Positions 13,960 to 22,990 of a DNA stretch of 25,300 bases are shown here, piece by piece (position 1 is the first letter of the stretch; each line of letters begins with the position of its first letter). Origin of the DNA: an uncultured Collinsella sp. (lineage in GTDB: Bacteria > Actinomycetota > Coriobacteriia > Coriobacteriales > Coriobacteriaceae); contig CAKUHP010000022.1 of the NCBI GenBank assembly GCA_934658705.1, forward strand, positions 1 through 25,300, in the 5' to 3' direction. The notes under the pieces are model-generated. The model saw nothing but the letters and a program-made list of their open reading frames with translations. It was not told the DNA's origin and ran no database searches. Both the position numbers and the translations under genes were made by a program.

Positions 13960-14152
13960 ACGTTCCTCCATAGGGGTCGTTGTAACCGCTTAAGTATACG
14001 GTACCCACACATTTTCATGCGAAAAATACCGTCCGTCTGCTACAAAGCGCCGAACATCAACATGCGAGGAACAACAGCGTCGTAAAGGGGCTATAGTAGG
14101 TGAGTTCGTGTCAATCGGCCTAAACTCGGGGCCGAACAAGGAAAGGGTATGC

Positions 14153-15463
14153 ATGGACGAACTATTTCACGTCAGCGAGCGCAAGCCCACAATCGGGACC
14201 GAACTCCGCGCTGGACTGACAACGTTCCTGGCGATGGCCTACATCATCGCCGTCAACCCCGCGGTACTCTCGGGCGCCGGCATCGATGCAGGAGCGCTCG
14301 CTTGCGCCACCTGCCTGGGCGCTGGCATCATGACCATCTGCATGGGCATCTTCGCCAACCGCCCGCTCGCCTGCGCGTCGGGCTTAGGCGTCAACGCGAT
14401 GATCGCTGGAATCACCACCACCGTCTGCGGCGGTGACTGGCACGTGGCCATGAGCGTCATCTTCCTTGAGGGCGTCGTCATCTTGCTGCTCGTGCTTTGT
14501 GGCCTGCGCGAGGCCATCATGGACGCCATCCCGGTTGTCCTGCGTCACGCCATCTCGGTGGGTCTGGGCCTGTTCATCGCCATGATTGGCCTGTGCGATG
14601 CCGGCATTATCACCGCTGGCGCCGGTACACTCGTCGGTCTGGGCGACATCACCTCCCCCACCTTCATCGTCGGCATCATCTCCATCCTGGTGACAGTCGC
14701 CCTCGCCTGCCGCAACGTCCCCGGCTCGCTGCTCATCGGCATCGTCGTCGCCGTCATCGCCGGTATCCCCCTAGGTGTGACCCAGGCTCCGACCGGTATC
14801 ATCGCCCCGCTCGACTTCTCGAGCATCGGTGGCCCCATCGCCGACGCCGGCGGCGTGCCCGCCATCGTCAAGGTCCTTACCGACCCCGCGCTCCTCGTCA
14901 TCTCGTTCTCGCTGCTCATGAGTGACTTCTTCGACACCATGGGCACCGCGATGGCCGTGGCCAAGCAGGGCGAGTTCCTCACCGACGACGGCAACGTCGA
15001 GAATATCAAGGAGATCCTGATCGTCGACTCCGCCGCCGCTGCTGTGGGCGGTTTCATGGGCGTCTCCTCCATCACCACCTTCGTCGAGTCCACCTCCGGC
15101 GCCGCCGACGGTGGCCGCACGGGCCTCACCTCCGTCACCACCGGCGTGCTGTTCATCCTCGCCGCCTTCTTCTCCCCCGTCGTCTCCATCGTTTCCAGCG
15201 CTGCCACCTGCGGTGCCCTGGTCTACGTCGGCTACCTCATGATGAGCGAGGCCTCCGAGATCGACTGGTCCGATGTCTCGCAGGGCTTCCCGGCGTTTAT
15301 GATCGTCGCCGGCGTGCCCTTCACCTACTCCATCTCCGCCGGCATCGGTCTGGGCTTTATCGCCTACGTGGTCGTCGCGCTCTTCAAGGGCGAGGCCTCC
15401 AAGATCAAGCCGCTCATGTGGATTGCCGCCCTCGCCTTCCTCGTCTACTTCTTTGTGGCGTAA
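14153..15463 (+). CDS. AzgA-family (NCS2) purine permease
   Basis: The product has 436 residues from ATG 14153, preceded by AAGGAAAGGG; an upstream in-frame GTG (14108) has no site. The protein is hydrophobic throughout, with about twelve to fourteen membrane segments. Family motifs are AGLTTFLAMAYIIAVNP (21-37), GIFANRPLACASGLGVNAMI, and SDFFDTMGTAMAVAKQGEFL in the middle. AzgA/GhxP/AdeP proteins take up adenine, guanine or hypoxanthine with protons; the exact purine cannot be told. No purine riboswitch was recognised in the 180-bp leader, which holds a TATAGT -10 candidate at 14092-14097. Confidence 0.93.
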   Translation: MDELFHVSERKPTIGTELRAGLTTFLAMAYIIAVNPAVLSGAGIDAGALACATCLGAGIMTICMGIFANRPLACASGLGVNAMIAGITTTVCGGDWHVAMSVIFLEGVVILLLVLCGLREAIMDAIPVVLRHAISVGLGLFIAMIGLCDAGIITAGAGTLVGLGDITSPTFIVGIISILVTVALACRNVPGSLLIGIVVAVIAGIPLGVTQAPTGIIAPLDFSSIGGPIADAGGVPAIVKVLTDPALLVISFSLLMSDFFDTMGTAMAVAKQGEFLTDDGNVENIKEILIVDSAAAAVGGFMGVSSITTFVESTSGAADGGRTGLTSVTTGVLFILAAFFSPVVSIVSSAATCGALVYVGYLMMSEASEIDWSDVSQGFPAFMIVAGVPFTYSISAGIGLGFIAYVVVALFKGEASKIKPLMWIAALAFLVYFFVA

Positions 15464-15491
15464 CGGCAAGGACGCTAAAGTAAAACAACAA

Positions 15492-15530
15492 GGCGCGGAG
15501 TCGCATCGAGCGGCTCCGCGCCTTTCTTTT
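15492..15530 (+). terminator. intrinsic terminator after the purine permease
   Basis: GGCGCGGAGTCGC (15492-15504) pairs with GCGGCTCCGCGCC (15510-15522), with one wobble pair and a 5-nt loop, followed by TTTCTTTT. Confidence 0.9.
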
Positions 15531-15672
15531 AAAGCAAGGCAACGCGTAGGCACGCGGTTTATTGTTTCCCGAGATTTTTGGACATTTTGCCCTCCAAACG
15601 GCACTACCGCCCGCCGCATCCTGCAGATACGCTGGATGCAGTCGCATAGGCCCTATGAGGATGGGAGCAACC

Positions 15673-17451
15673 ATGGCAGCCTTGTTCACGACCCCCAAGC
15701 GCAATGACAAAACCTCAGGAGCCCGTTTTGCCGAGCCCGACGTGCGTCGTCGCATAGCGGTCGCACACGGCAGCTGGCGCCGCGTGACCCGCCGCATCGT
15801 CGTGGGCGCCGTATGCGCGCTCACGGTGAGCTCGCTGCTCATGCCGAGCGTCTCGCTCGCGGCCGAGTGGGTGGATGTCGGAGGAACCCAGTACTACGCC
15901 GCGGCAGGCGACGAGGCCGGCACCTGGAGTTGGGACGGCGCCGACGACATGAAGCTCAACGGCTATGACGGCGGTACGATCAAGGCTGCCGGCAAGCTCA
16001 ACTTGAGTTATGGGGGCGACAACACTGTCACCAATAACAACGGCCGTGGCATCCTGGTCGAGGAGGGCGCGAATGAAAACGCCGAGCTCAATATCCAGGG
16101 TGGCGCATCCGACACGCTCAACGTGACATCGTCCAGCGACGCCATCATCTCTATCGGCGACATCAACATCGACGGAGCGGGAACCGTCAACGCCACGAGC
16201 ACCGGGTTCGACGCTATCGATGCTAAGGGAGATCTTACCATCAAGGGTTCGGGCAACGTCAACGCCACGGGTGATTCTGATGGCATCAGGGCTGGCGGCA
16301 ACATCACGATCGACAATAGCGGAACCGTCACCGCAAAGGCCTTCGAAGAGAAAGGTATCCAGGCCAACGAGAACCTCACCATCAAGGGCGGCGGCAAGGT
16401 AGAGGCAAGCTCTATCGAGGACGAGGCGATTTTGGCCGAAGGCAACATCGAGATTTCTGGTGGTAGCCAGGTCAAGGCAAGCTCCAAGGAAGACTATGCC
16501 GTTAAGGCCAAGGGCAGCCTCACGGTCTCGAACGCATCCCTCAACGCAACTGGCATCGGATATGGTATCTATGTCTACGAGGGCATCACGCTCGATGGCG
16601 CGAACGTGACAGTCCGAGCAAGCTCAGACGGCGGCGACGTCCTCGCCCTCTACACCGACGAGGATGACATCGTCATCAAGAACGCCTCGACCGTGGACGC
16701 ACTCGCAGAAGGCAGGTTCTCGGTTGCAATCTCCACTAGAAACACCCCGTCCAACGGCGCGGGTGGCCACATCTACATCAGCGACTCTGTTGTCAAGGCT
16801 ATAGCCCGTTATGTTGAGACCGATGGCGGCCCCGACCACTACAGCAACGACCAAGGTGGCGAGGCCATCCCCGAGCACAAAGGCGTGAACCTCGGCATCT
16901 ACGCCTCGACCTACGAGGGCATCACGCCCGCGACCATCTCGATCGTCCGCAGCAAGGTCACGGCCGAGGGAGACACGGCGGCGATCTTCGCCCTCGTCAC
17001 AAGCGAGGACGGCAAGGCGATCGGCACCATCGAGATCAAGGACGCCACCATCCAGACGCCCGCAGGCGGCAAGGTCATTGACTATCGCAGCAAAGGAGAG
17101 TTCGACGACGGCGGCGTTTTCTATGAGGCGGGCCAGACCATCGGCACGGGCGACGCCACGATCGACTCCCCCTACGACGCAGCTGTCGCTAAGAGCACGG
17201 TCATCGCACCCCCCGAGGAGACCAAACCCGAGGAGAAGCCCGGCGAGACCAAGCCCGAGGGCCCCAAGCCGGGTTCCAAGTCCGAGGGCACGAAAACGAC
17301 CAAGACCGTCGCGGCCGCAACTACGGGAGCCAAGACCACCGGCAAGCTCGCGGCAACCGGCGACGCCTCGGGCGCCGTCATCGTAGCGACCGCCCTTGCG
17401 GGAACAGCCGCCATCGCCGCTGGCGCCGCAGTGAGCCGCAAGCGTTCATAG
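15673..17451 (+). CDS. secreted beta-helix-type surface protein with C-terminal LAxTG sorting signal
   Basis: The product has 592 residues from ATG 15673, with GGGAG 5 nt upstream. It starts with a long basic region (to residue 41) and a hydrophobic stretch, then a likely cleavage after SLA (about 63). Residues 163-345 form at least six rungs of 22-25 residues, each built like NLTIKGGGKVEAS...AILAEG, alternating Gly/Ala turns with short strands; this resembles the Cthe_2159/DUF4353-type carbohydrate-binding beta-helix. A Pro/Glu/Lys spacer (about 512-550) leads to LAATGD at 559-564, a hydrophobic segment and RKRS. LAxTG is the signal of class E-type actinobacterial sortases. The protein should be covalently anchored to the wall. 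No catalytic motif is visible, so adhesion or glycan binding is the guess. Confidence 0.85.
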   Translation: MAALFTTPKRNDKTSGARFAEPDVRRRIAVAHGSWRRVTRRIVVGAVCALTVSSLLMPSVSLAAEWVDVGGTQYYAAAGDEAGTWSWDGADDMKLNGYDGGTIKAAGKLNLSYGGDNTVTNNNGRGILVEEGANENAELNIQGGASDTLNVTSSSDAIISIGDINIDGAGTVNATSTGFDAIDAKGDLTIKGSGNVNATGDSDGIRAGGNITIDNSGTVTAKAFEEKGIQANENLTIKGGGKVEASSIEDEAILAEGNIEISGGSQVKASSKEDYAVKAKGSLTVSNASLNATGIGYGIYVYEGITLDGANVTVRASSDGGDVLALYTDEDDIVIKNASTVDALAEGRFSVAISTRNTPSNGAGGHIYISDSVVKAIARYVETDGGPDHYSNDQGGEAIPEHKGVNLGIYASTYEGITPATISIVRSKVTAEGDTAAIFALVTSEDGKAIGTIEIKDATIQTPAGGKVIDYRSKGEFDDGGVFYEAGQTIGTGDATIDSPYDAAVAKSTVIAPPEETKPEEKPGETKPEGPKPGSKSEGTKTTKTVAAATTGAKTTGKLAATGDASGAVIVATALAGTAAIAAGAAVSRKRS

Positions 17452-17508
17452 ACGCCCTTCAACACGGACCGACACTTTTAAAGCCGCCTAGTCTGCGCAC
17501 CGTTTAGC

Positions 17509-17548
17509 AACGCCACCGCCAAACTCCCATCCGGCGGTGGCGTTTTTC
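17509..17548 (+). terminator. intrinsic terminator after the surface-protein gene
   Basis: AACGCCACCGCC (17509-17520) pairs perfectly with GGCGGTGGCGTT (17533-17544) around a 12-nt loop, followed by a T-run (17543-17547). Confidence 0.92.
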
Positions 17549-17657
17549 TGTTTGCGCCCGCACGACGCGCGCGAATGTTCTTGATGTTGCCTAACCGGTA
17601 TACGCTGGCGTGAGACAATTGGGGCTGTCGATATCGCAACACTGAGAGAAGCCTACC

Positions 17658-18323
17658 TTGGAAGCGCATCAAAAGCAGATAACCGTCTATTCGAGTCATG
17701 CGGAAGACGCGCCCGTCATCTACCTCCCCGTGGTCATGGGCGATGGTCGTGATGTTTATGACCGCTGCCGAGAGCTCGGCTGCCCGCCGTTCACCCTTGC
17801 CGCCATTGGCGGGCTCGATTGGAATCGCGAGCTGAGCCCTTGGGAATGCGACGGAATCGTGCGCGATGCCGAGCCTTTCGGCGGCCAAGCTGCCGGTTTT
17901 CTTGATGAGCTGCTGAATCAGATAATCCCCCAGGTCGAATCGTCGCTTCCCCAGCCGTCCACCTGGCGCGGCATTGCCGGCTACTCGCTGGCGGGCCTCT
18001 TTGCACTGTGGGCCCTTTGGCAAACCGACGCCTTTGACCGCGCCGCGAGCGCATCGGGGTCGCTGTGGTTTCCCGGCTTTATCGACCGAGCCAGCGCGGC
18101 ACCATTTGCCGGCAGCCCGCAAGCCGTCTATCTGTCGCTCGGTAAAAAGGAAACCAAGACGCCCAACCGCATGATGCGTCACGTGCTCGACGACACGCGT
18201 GCAATGGAAGAGTTACTCGTCGAGCGCGGCATTCCAACAACGCTGGAGCTCAACCCCGGCAATCACTTTGCCCAAACCGGCTTGCGCATGGCGCGTGGCA
18301 TCTACTGGATACTGACGCATTAA
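17658..18323 (+). CDS. alpha/beta-hydrolase, esterase D/IroE-like
   Basis: The product has 221 residues. The start is TTG at 17658 with a weak GAGAGAAG upstream; no better start was found. The nucleophile elbow GYSLAGL places Ser at S110, and the histidine is H203 in NPGNHF; the acid could be E165 or D178. YLSLGKKETKTPN and the overall order match the putative esterase family that includes IroE and Fes C-terminal domains, although this copy is shorter because the N-terminal strands are reduced. The substrate is unknown. No signal peptide is seen, so it is cytoplasmic. The gene is single and shares a terminator with the convergent uracil permease. Confidence 0.85.
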   Translation: MEAHQKQITVYSSHAEDAPVIYLPVVMGDGRDVYDRCRELGCPPFTLAAIGGLDWNRELSPWECDGIVRDAEPFGGQAAGFLDELLNQIIPQVESSLPQPSTWRGIAGYSLAGLFALWALWQTDAFDRAASASGSLWFPGFIDRASAAPFAGSPQAVYLSLGKKETKTPNRMMRHVLDDTRAMEELLVERGIPTTLELNPGNHFAQTGLRMARGIYWILTH

Positions 18324-18357
18324 AAATGGCGCCCACGCGTACGCATGGGCGCCATTT
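18323..18357. terminator. bidirectional terminator between esterase and uracil permease genes
   Basis: AAAATGGCGCCCA (18323-18335) pairs perfectly with TGGGCGCCATTTT (18345-18357) around a 9-nt loop, giving a U-run in both directions. Confidence 0.92.
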
Positions 18358-18380
18358 TCTTGTTTAGCTGAATACAGCTG

Positions 18381-19715
18381 CTACTCGGCAGCCTCCTCGA
18401 GCTCGGAAGTATCGAACTCAAAGTCGTTACCGGGCAGGATGGCGTTGAGCACAATACCCACCAGCGAACCTACGGCAAGGCCCGAAAGCGAAATCGTCAC
18501 GCCGCCCAGCTCCAGCACGATGGCACCGGCGGTGCTGTAGGCAATGCCGAGCGAAAGTACGAGCACCAGAGCGGCCACCAGCACGTTACGGTTATTCTGG
18601 AAATCGACCTGGTTCTCGATGAGGTTGCGGACGCCCACGGCGCTGATCATGCCGTAGAGCACGAGCGACACGCCGCCGATGACGCACGCCGGCATAGCAG
18701 CGATGACCGCGGCGAACTTGGGGCAGAACGAAAGCACGATGGCACAGCACGCGGCGATGCGGATCACGCGCGGGTCGAACACGCGCGTCAGGGCGAGCAC
18801 ACCGGTGTTCTCGCCATAGGTGGTGTTGGCCGGAGCGCCAAAAAGCGAGGCCAAAATCGTGGCCAGACCATCGCCAAGCAGGGTGCGATGCAGGCCGGGA
18901 TCGGCAATGTAGTTGCGCTCGCAAGTCGAGCCAATAGCAGAGATGTCGCCGATGTGCTCGATCATGGTCGCAAAGGCAAGCGGCATGATGGTGATAATGG
19001 CCGTCGTTGCAAGGCCGCTATCGAACTGCGGGCCAAAGAGTGAAAACACGGTGTTGTCCCACACGACGGGCAGACCGACCCACGGCGCGGCCGCAACGCC
19101 GGAGAAGTCGACCTCGCCCAGCACGGCGGCGACAGCATAGCTCACCACGACGCCCAGCAGAATCGGCACGATCTTGACCATACCGCGGCCCCAGATATTG
19201 CAGATGACGATGACGGCCACGGCGATAACGGCGACAAGCCAGTTGGTCTGGCAGTTGGCAATGGCCGAGCTCGCCAGAATCAGGCCGATGGAAATAACGA
19301 TGGGGCCAGTCACCACCGGCGGGAAGAAACGCATGACGCGCTTGGCACCAAACGCGCGGAACAGGGCCGCCAACACCGGATAGAGCAGGCCGGCGCAGGC
19401 AACGCCCAGGCAGGCGTAAGGCAAAAGCTCGGCCTCGCCATTGGGCGCGATGGCGGCATAGCCCGCGATAAACGCAAACGACGATCCCAGAAATGCGGGT
19501 ACCTTGCCGCGCGACAGGAAATGGAAGAGCAGCGTGCCCAGGCCGGCAAAAAGCAGCGTCGCCGAGACCGAGAGACCGGTGAGCACGGGCACCAACACGG
19601 TGGCGCCGAACATGGCAAATAGGTGCTGCAGGCCGAGCAGGAACATGCGCGGGCGGCCGAGCGATGACGCATCGTAGATGGCATTGGCGACGGCGGGCGT
19701 CGAAGACTGGGACAT
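18381..19715 (-). CDS. uraA: uracil permease (NCS2 family)
   Basis: The product has 444 residues from ATG 19715, with AAAGGA 5 nt upstream. It is a polytopic nucleobase:proton symporter with about fourteen membrane segments. Family features are LGLQHLFAMFGATVLVPVLT (27-46), KVPAFLGSSFAFIAGY, VTGPIVISIG and the NTTYGENTGVLALTRVFDP stretch that carries substrate-binding residues in UraA. The sequence favours uracil over xanthine. The leader between 19716 and 19838 can fold a 7-bp hairpin (CGTTCGG 19740-19746 / CCGAACG 19765-19771), with a -10 candidate TACAAT (19791-19786). No PyrR-type attenuator was recognised. Confidence 0.93.
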   Translation of the reverse strand: MSQSSTPAVANAIYDASSLGRPRMFLLGLQHLFAMFGATVLVPVLTGLSVSATLLFAGLGTLLFHFLSRGKVPAFLGSSFAFIAGYAAIAPNGEAELLPYACLGVACAGLLYPVLAALFRAFGAKRVMRFFPPVVTGPIVISIGLILASSAIANCQTNWLVAVIAVAVIVICNIWGRGMVKIVPILLGVVVSYAVAAVLGEVDFSGVAAAPWVGLPVVWDNTVFSLFGPQFDSGLATTAIITIMPLAFATMIEHIGDISAIGSTCERNYIADPGLHRTLLGDGLATILASLFGAPANTTYGENTGVLALTRVFDPRVIRIAACCAIVLSFCPKFAAVIAAMPACVIGGVSLVLYGMISAVGVRNLIENQVDFQNNRNVLVAALVLVLSLGIAYSTAGAIVLELGGVTISLSGLAVGSLVGIVLNAILPGNDFEFDTSELEEAAE

Positions 19716-19838
19716 GAGAGTCCTTTCAAAATGGAAGGGCGTTCGGACATAGCTGATTACCTGCCCGAACGATACGATCCGAACCATTGTACGTGATACG
19801 AGTCATCCCGCACATGCCGTCACCCGCGAACGGTAGCG

Positions 19839-20972
19839 CTACTTCCAAACGCGCTCGGCAATGCGCTTGACCAGCGCAATCTTTGCCCATTGTTCGTCTT
19901 CGGTCAGCTTGTTGCCAATCTCGCAGCTCGCAAAGCCGCACTGGGGCGACAGGTACAGATTCTCGAGCGGCACATACTTTGCCGCCTCGCGGATACGCTC
20001 GACGATAACATCCTCGTTCTCGAGCTCTGCCGCCTTGGTGGTCACCAGGCCCAACACGACCTTCTTGCCGGGGGCAACGTACTTGAGCGGCTCAAAGCCA
20101 CCGGCGCGCGGCGTATCGAACTCCAGATAGAACGCATCGACGTCCTCATGCGCAAACAGGTACGGCGCGATGGGGTCGTAGCCGCCCTCAAAAGCGTAGG
20201 TGGAGTGGTAGTTGCCGCGGCATACATGCGTATTGATGACCAGGTCGTCGGGCTTGCCCTCGATGGCGGCGTTGTTGAGCGCCACGCCCAACTCGCTTAC
20301 CTTGTGCAGGTCGACCGGGCTCATGCCGGTTTTGGCGACAAAATCGGTATCGCAGTAGATGCCCCACGTGCAGTCATCGAACTGGATGTTGCGACAGCCC
20401 GCAGCGTACAGGTCGGCAATCACCGTGCGATAGGCGGCCGCGATGGCGTCGGCAAGCTCCTCGTCAGTCTTATAGACGGCGCGCAGGCTCTCTTGCTGAC
20501 CATCGCAGCGATCAAGCGTAACCTCGGAAAACGTCTGGATCGGTGCCGGAATGGTCTGGCGCGCGACCTGACCCTCGCCCTCGAGCGCCTTGACAAACTT
20601 AAAGTGCGCAACGAATGGGTGGTTCTCGCCGCTGATGGGGCCGGTCACCACGGCGGTATCGGCCGTGGTCTCCTCGTCGTGGAACATATAGCCCGTACGC
20701 GAGGCACGGCGCTCAATGCCGTTAAGCCCCCACATAAAGTCGAGGTGCCAGTAACTGCGGCGGAACTCGCCATCGGTAATCACCTGCAGACCGGCTGCCT
20801 TTTGCTTGGCCACCAAGTCGCGAATGGCCTCGTCCTCGACAGCCTTAAGGCCGGCATCGTCGAGCGTGCCCGCGGCATAGGCTGCACGGGCGTCCTTCAC
20901 GGCCTGCGGACGAAGAAAACTGCCGACAATATCGGCGCGAAACGGCGCGTTCAGCTGGGTCGAAGTGCTCAT
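19839..20972 (-). CDS. MetE-like cobalamin-independent methyltransferase (YxjG/YxjH type)
   Basis: The product has 377 residues from ATG 20972, with GGGAG 6 nt upstream. The length and sequence match the short MetE-like proteins (B. subtilis YxjG/YxjH), which correspond to the C-terminal catalytic half of methionine synthase. The zinc site is visible: H249 and C251 in NTHVCRGN, E284 in FYLEFDTPRAG, and C345 in SPQCGFAS. These enzymes methylate homocysteine from a donor that is not always methyltetrahydrofolate. The gene lies directly downstream of a LysR regulator on the same strand, and a palindromic LysR-type box sits in the gap, fitting control by methionine or cysteine supply. Confidence 0.92.
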   Translation of the reverse strand: MSTSTQLNAPFRADIVGSFLRPQAVKDARAAYAAGTLDDAGLKAVEDEAIRDLVAKQKAAGLQVITDGEFRRSYWHLDFMWGLNGIERRASRTGYMFHDEETTADTAVVTGPISGENHPFVAHFKFVKALEGEGQVARQTIPAPIQTFSEVTLDRCDGQQESLRAVYKTDEELADAIAAAYRTVIADLYAAGCRNIQFDDCTWGIYCDTDFVAKTGMSPVDLHKVSELGVALNNAAIEGKPDDLVINTHVCRGNYHSTYAFEGGYDPIAPYLFAHEDVDAFYLEFDTPRAGGFEPLKYVAPGKKVVLGLVTTKAAELENEDVIVERIREAAKYVPLENLYLSPQCGFASCEIGNKLTEDEQWAKIALVKRIAERVWK

Positions 20973-21054
20973 AGGTTTCTCCCTTTGCAATTGGTTGCTT
21001 TAACGAGAGAGAGTATGGGCGTCATCGCGGCTATCGTAAAATATGCATTTATAT

Positions 21055-21089
21055 TTGTTTGCCATAGGTATTATCTATATAACAAACAA
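21055..21089. promoter_or_regulatory. nested palindrome upstream of the MetE-like gene, likely LysR-type box
   Basis: TTGTTTG (21055-21061) and CAAACAA (21083-21089) are exact inverted arms that enclose ATAGGTATTATCTAT (21064-21078), itself ATAG-N7-CTAT and matching the LysR T-N11-A rule. It lies about 85 bp upstream of the methyltransferase start, in an AT-rich island of an otherwise GC-rich region. Confidence 0.5.
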
Positions 21090-21123
21090 TAGGGATGCGG
21101 CTCGCACGCGCGGTCCGCACAGG

Positions 21124-22020
21124 TTAGATATGCTGACGAATCGCGTCGATATAGGCCTGACCGTAGCGCGTGAGTGTCGTGTTCTTGCGCGTGATAATGC
21201 CAATCTCCATGTACTCGTCCACATCGAGCGGGATCGAGATGATGCCGGGGCCGTTGAGCTCGTGGCTGATCACGCCCGAGCATACCGTGTAGCCGTTGAG
21301 GCCCATGGCCAGGTTGAACAGCGTCGCACGATCGCGCACGCGGATATTCTTGCGGCGTTCAAACGTCGAGGTCAGCTCCTCGGAATAATAGAACGAGTTG
21401 TAGCTGCCCTGCTCGTAGGACAGAAACGGGTAGTCCTCCAAGTCCTCGAGCGTCACGCTGGAGCGGCCCGCCAGCGGATGGTCGGCACACACGAAAACGT
21501 GCGGCGCGGCGCAGAAGAGCCCTTCGAATACGAGCTCGTTGGCCGCCAGCATGCGCTCGATAACCTCGCGATTGTGCTCGGACAGGTACAGGATGCCCAG
21601 CTCGCTTTTCATGTGCGCAACGTCTTCGATAATCTCGTGGGTCTGCTCCTCGCGCAGGGTAAAGTCGTAACGCGCGGCATCGAACTCGCGAATCACGTCG
21701 ACAAACGCATTGACGGCAAAGGAGTAGTGCTGGCAGCTCACGCTAAAATGCGGCACCTGCTCGGACGCGCCTTTGTACTTGTCCTCGAGCAGATCGGCCT
21801 GATCGAGCACCTGGCGCGCGTAGCCCAAAAAGGTCTCGCCTTCCTCGGACACGATAACGCCCTTGTTGGTGCGCTCAAAGATATGAACGCCCATCTCGTT
21901 TTCGAGTTCACGGATCGATGCGGTGATCGAAGGCTGCGACACAAAGAGTCGGCGCGAGGCCTCGGTGATGCTGCCGCACTCGGCAACCTTGACGACATAT
22001 CTGAGCTGCTGGAGCTTCAT
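21124..22020 (-). CDS. LysR-family regulator, possibly of methionine/cysteine metabolism
   Basis: The product has 298 residues from ATG 22020, with AAGGAGG 5 nt upstream; the reading frame is open further upstream but that part overlaps the HAD gene. The winged helix at 1-60 is classical (MKLQQLRYVVKVAECGSITE, then LFVSQPSITASIRELENEMG, then FERTNKG). The effector domain contains LRYVV-distal blocks such as FVSYEQG-like FLSYEQGSYNSFYYS and MGLNGYTVCSGVI. This overall pattern resembles MtaR/CmbR-type regulators of methionine or cysteine genes. Context supports that, since a MetE-like gene lies 151 bp downstream. The HAD gene's stop codon overlaps this gene's ribosome site, so the two are co-translated. 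Confidence 0.9.
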   Translation of the reverse strand: MKLQQLRYVVKVAECGSITEASRRLFVSQPSITASIRELENEMGVHIFERTNKGVIVSEEGETFLGYARQVLDQADLLEDKYKGASEQVPHFSVSCQHYSFAVNAFVDVIREFDAARYDFTLREEQTHEIIEDVAHMKSELGILYLSEHNREVIERMLAANELVFEGLFCAAPHVFVCADHPLAGRSSVTLEDLEDYPFLSYEQGSYNSFYYSEELTSTFERRKNIRVRDRATLFNLAMGLNGYTVCSGVISHELNGPGIISIPLDVDEYMEIGIITRKNTTLTRYGQAYIDAIRQHI

Positions 22021-22030
22021 AGTGGCCTCC

Positions 22031-22939
22031 TTAGCTGTTCGCGAGATCCACGCCGGCCGCACCCGGCAGGCGCATAAACGGCGGCATCTCCCCCGTCGCA
22101 GCACAGGCGGCAATCTGATGCAGAGCCTCGGCGACCGCGTCGTCTGCCGCGGCACCGATATGCCAGCGCGCGGCAGCCGTGACGGCCTCGTTGGCATTGG
22201 CGACCGCCACGGAGTTGAAAACGGCATCGATCATGGGCAGGTCGTTATCGGAATCGCCGAACACGGCCGCCTCGTCGGGCGTCAGGCCCAAAGCGCGTGC
22301 CAGCTCGAGCGCGGCGCAGCCCTTGTCCCAGCCGGCCGGGAGAATGTCGAACAGGCGCACACGGTTGTTGGGGAACACGAGCGAGAGCTCCGGCACCTCG
22401 GCGGCAACGCGCTCACGCAGCTCGGCGAGCTCCTCACGCGAGCGGGCGCTCCAGATATTGGCCTTGTATACCGGGGCATCGTCGACAACGGGGCGGCACG
22501 GGGCCTCTTCGCCCTTGAGCCACGCGTTGCCGCCCGACTCCATGGCGCGGCGCACGCGCTCGGGGTCGCTCGTCACGCAATAGGCGTCGTTGTCCCAAAA
22601 GTCATCGCCCAGGCTGTAGACCTTTAGATACGTATCGTCGGTCTCTTGCTCGAGGTAGTCGGCCAGGCGCATCAGGGCGTCGTTGTCGGTTGCACGCGAA
22701 GCGACTACCTCGCCGTCGACAAACATCACCTGCCCGTTGCAAAACGCACCGGTCGAGAAGCACTCGGAGCGATTGCGGAACATCCAGCCCATCGCGGACG
22801 GCTGACGGCCCGAAACCGGGCCAAAATGCAGGCCCGCTGCCTGCATAGCATGAATGCCATCGATGGCATAGTCGCTGACGCCGTCTTGTCCAGCGGGAAT
22901 CAGCGTATCGTCCATATCGGTCAGCACAAGTTTGATCAT
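22031..22939 (-). CDS. HAD-superfamily Cof-type phosphatase
   Basis: The product has 302 residues from ATG 22939, with AAGGGG 5 nt upstream. All HAD motifs are present: motif I LTDMDDT with nucleophile D8 and D10, motif II SGR (43-45), motif III K206 and motif IV GDSDND (228-233). The 100-residue insert between motifs II and III is the C2 cap of the Cof (IIB) type. These enzymes dephosphorylate sugar phosphates or PLP-like compounds; the substrate is not predictable. Its TAA forms part of the ribosome site of the LysR gene, 10 bp away. Confidence 0.93.
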   Translation of the reverse strand: MIKLVLTDMDDTLIPAGQDGVSDYAIDGIHAMQAAGLHFGPVSGRQPSAMGWMFRNRSECFSTGAFCNGQVMFVDGEVVASRATDNDALMRLADYLEQETDDTYLKVYSLGDDFWDNDAYCVTSDPERVRRAMESGGNAWLKGEEAPCRPVVDDAPVYKANIWSARSREELAELRERVAAEVPELSLVFPNNRVRLFDILPAGWDKGCAALELARALGLTPDEAAVFGDSDNDLPMIDAVFNSVAVANANEAVTAAARWHIGAAADDAVAEALHQIAACAATGEMPPFMRLPGAAGVDLANS

Positions 22940-22990
22940 AGGGTCCCCTTAGTTATTCTTTATCCCGTCTATTGTACCGACCTGACAAAT

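Noticed and set aside
13972..14152. Purine riboswitch ahead of the AzgA permease
   Set aside because: The conserved loop words of the purine aptamer could not be found in the leader.
15654..15680. Identical GGGAGCAACCATGGCA around the starts of pdxS and the surface-protein gene
   Set aside because: A 16-base match covering an RBS and start codon is explained by shared translation signals; no further similarity extends from it.
19716..19838. PyrR attenuator ahead of the uracil permease
   Set aside because: Only a 7-bp hairpin is present, without the PyrR-binding consensus or a U-run.
19890..21092. 400-codon plus-strand frame opposite the MetE-like gene, and a 344-codon one at 21043-22077
   Set aside because: Both overlap certain genes entirely and show no domain or start signal.
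20973..21123. SAM riboswitch (S-box) ahead of the MetE-like gene, as in Bacillus yxjG
   Set aside because: The gap is AT-rich with a LysR-type palindrome and lacks S-box conserved blocks.
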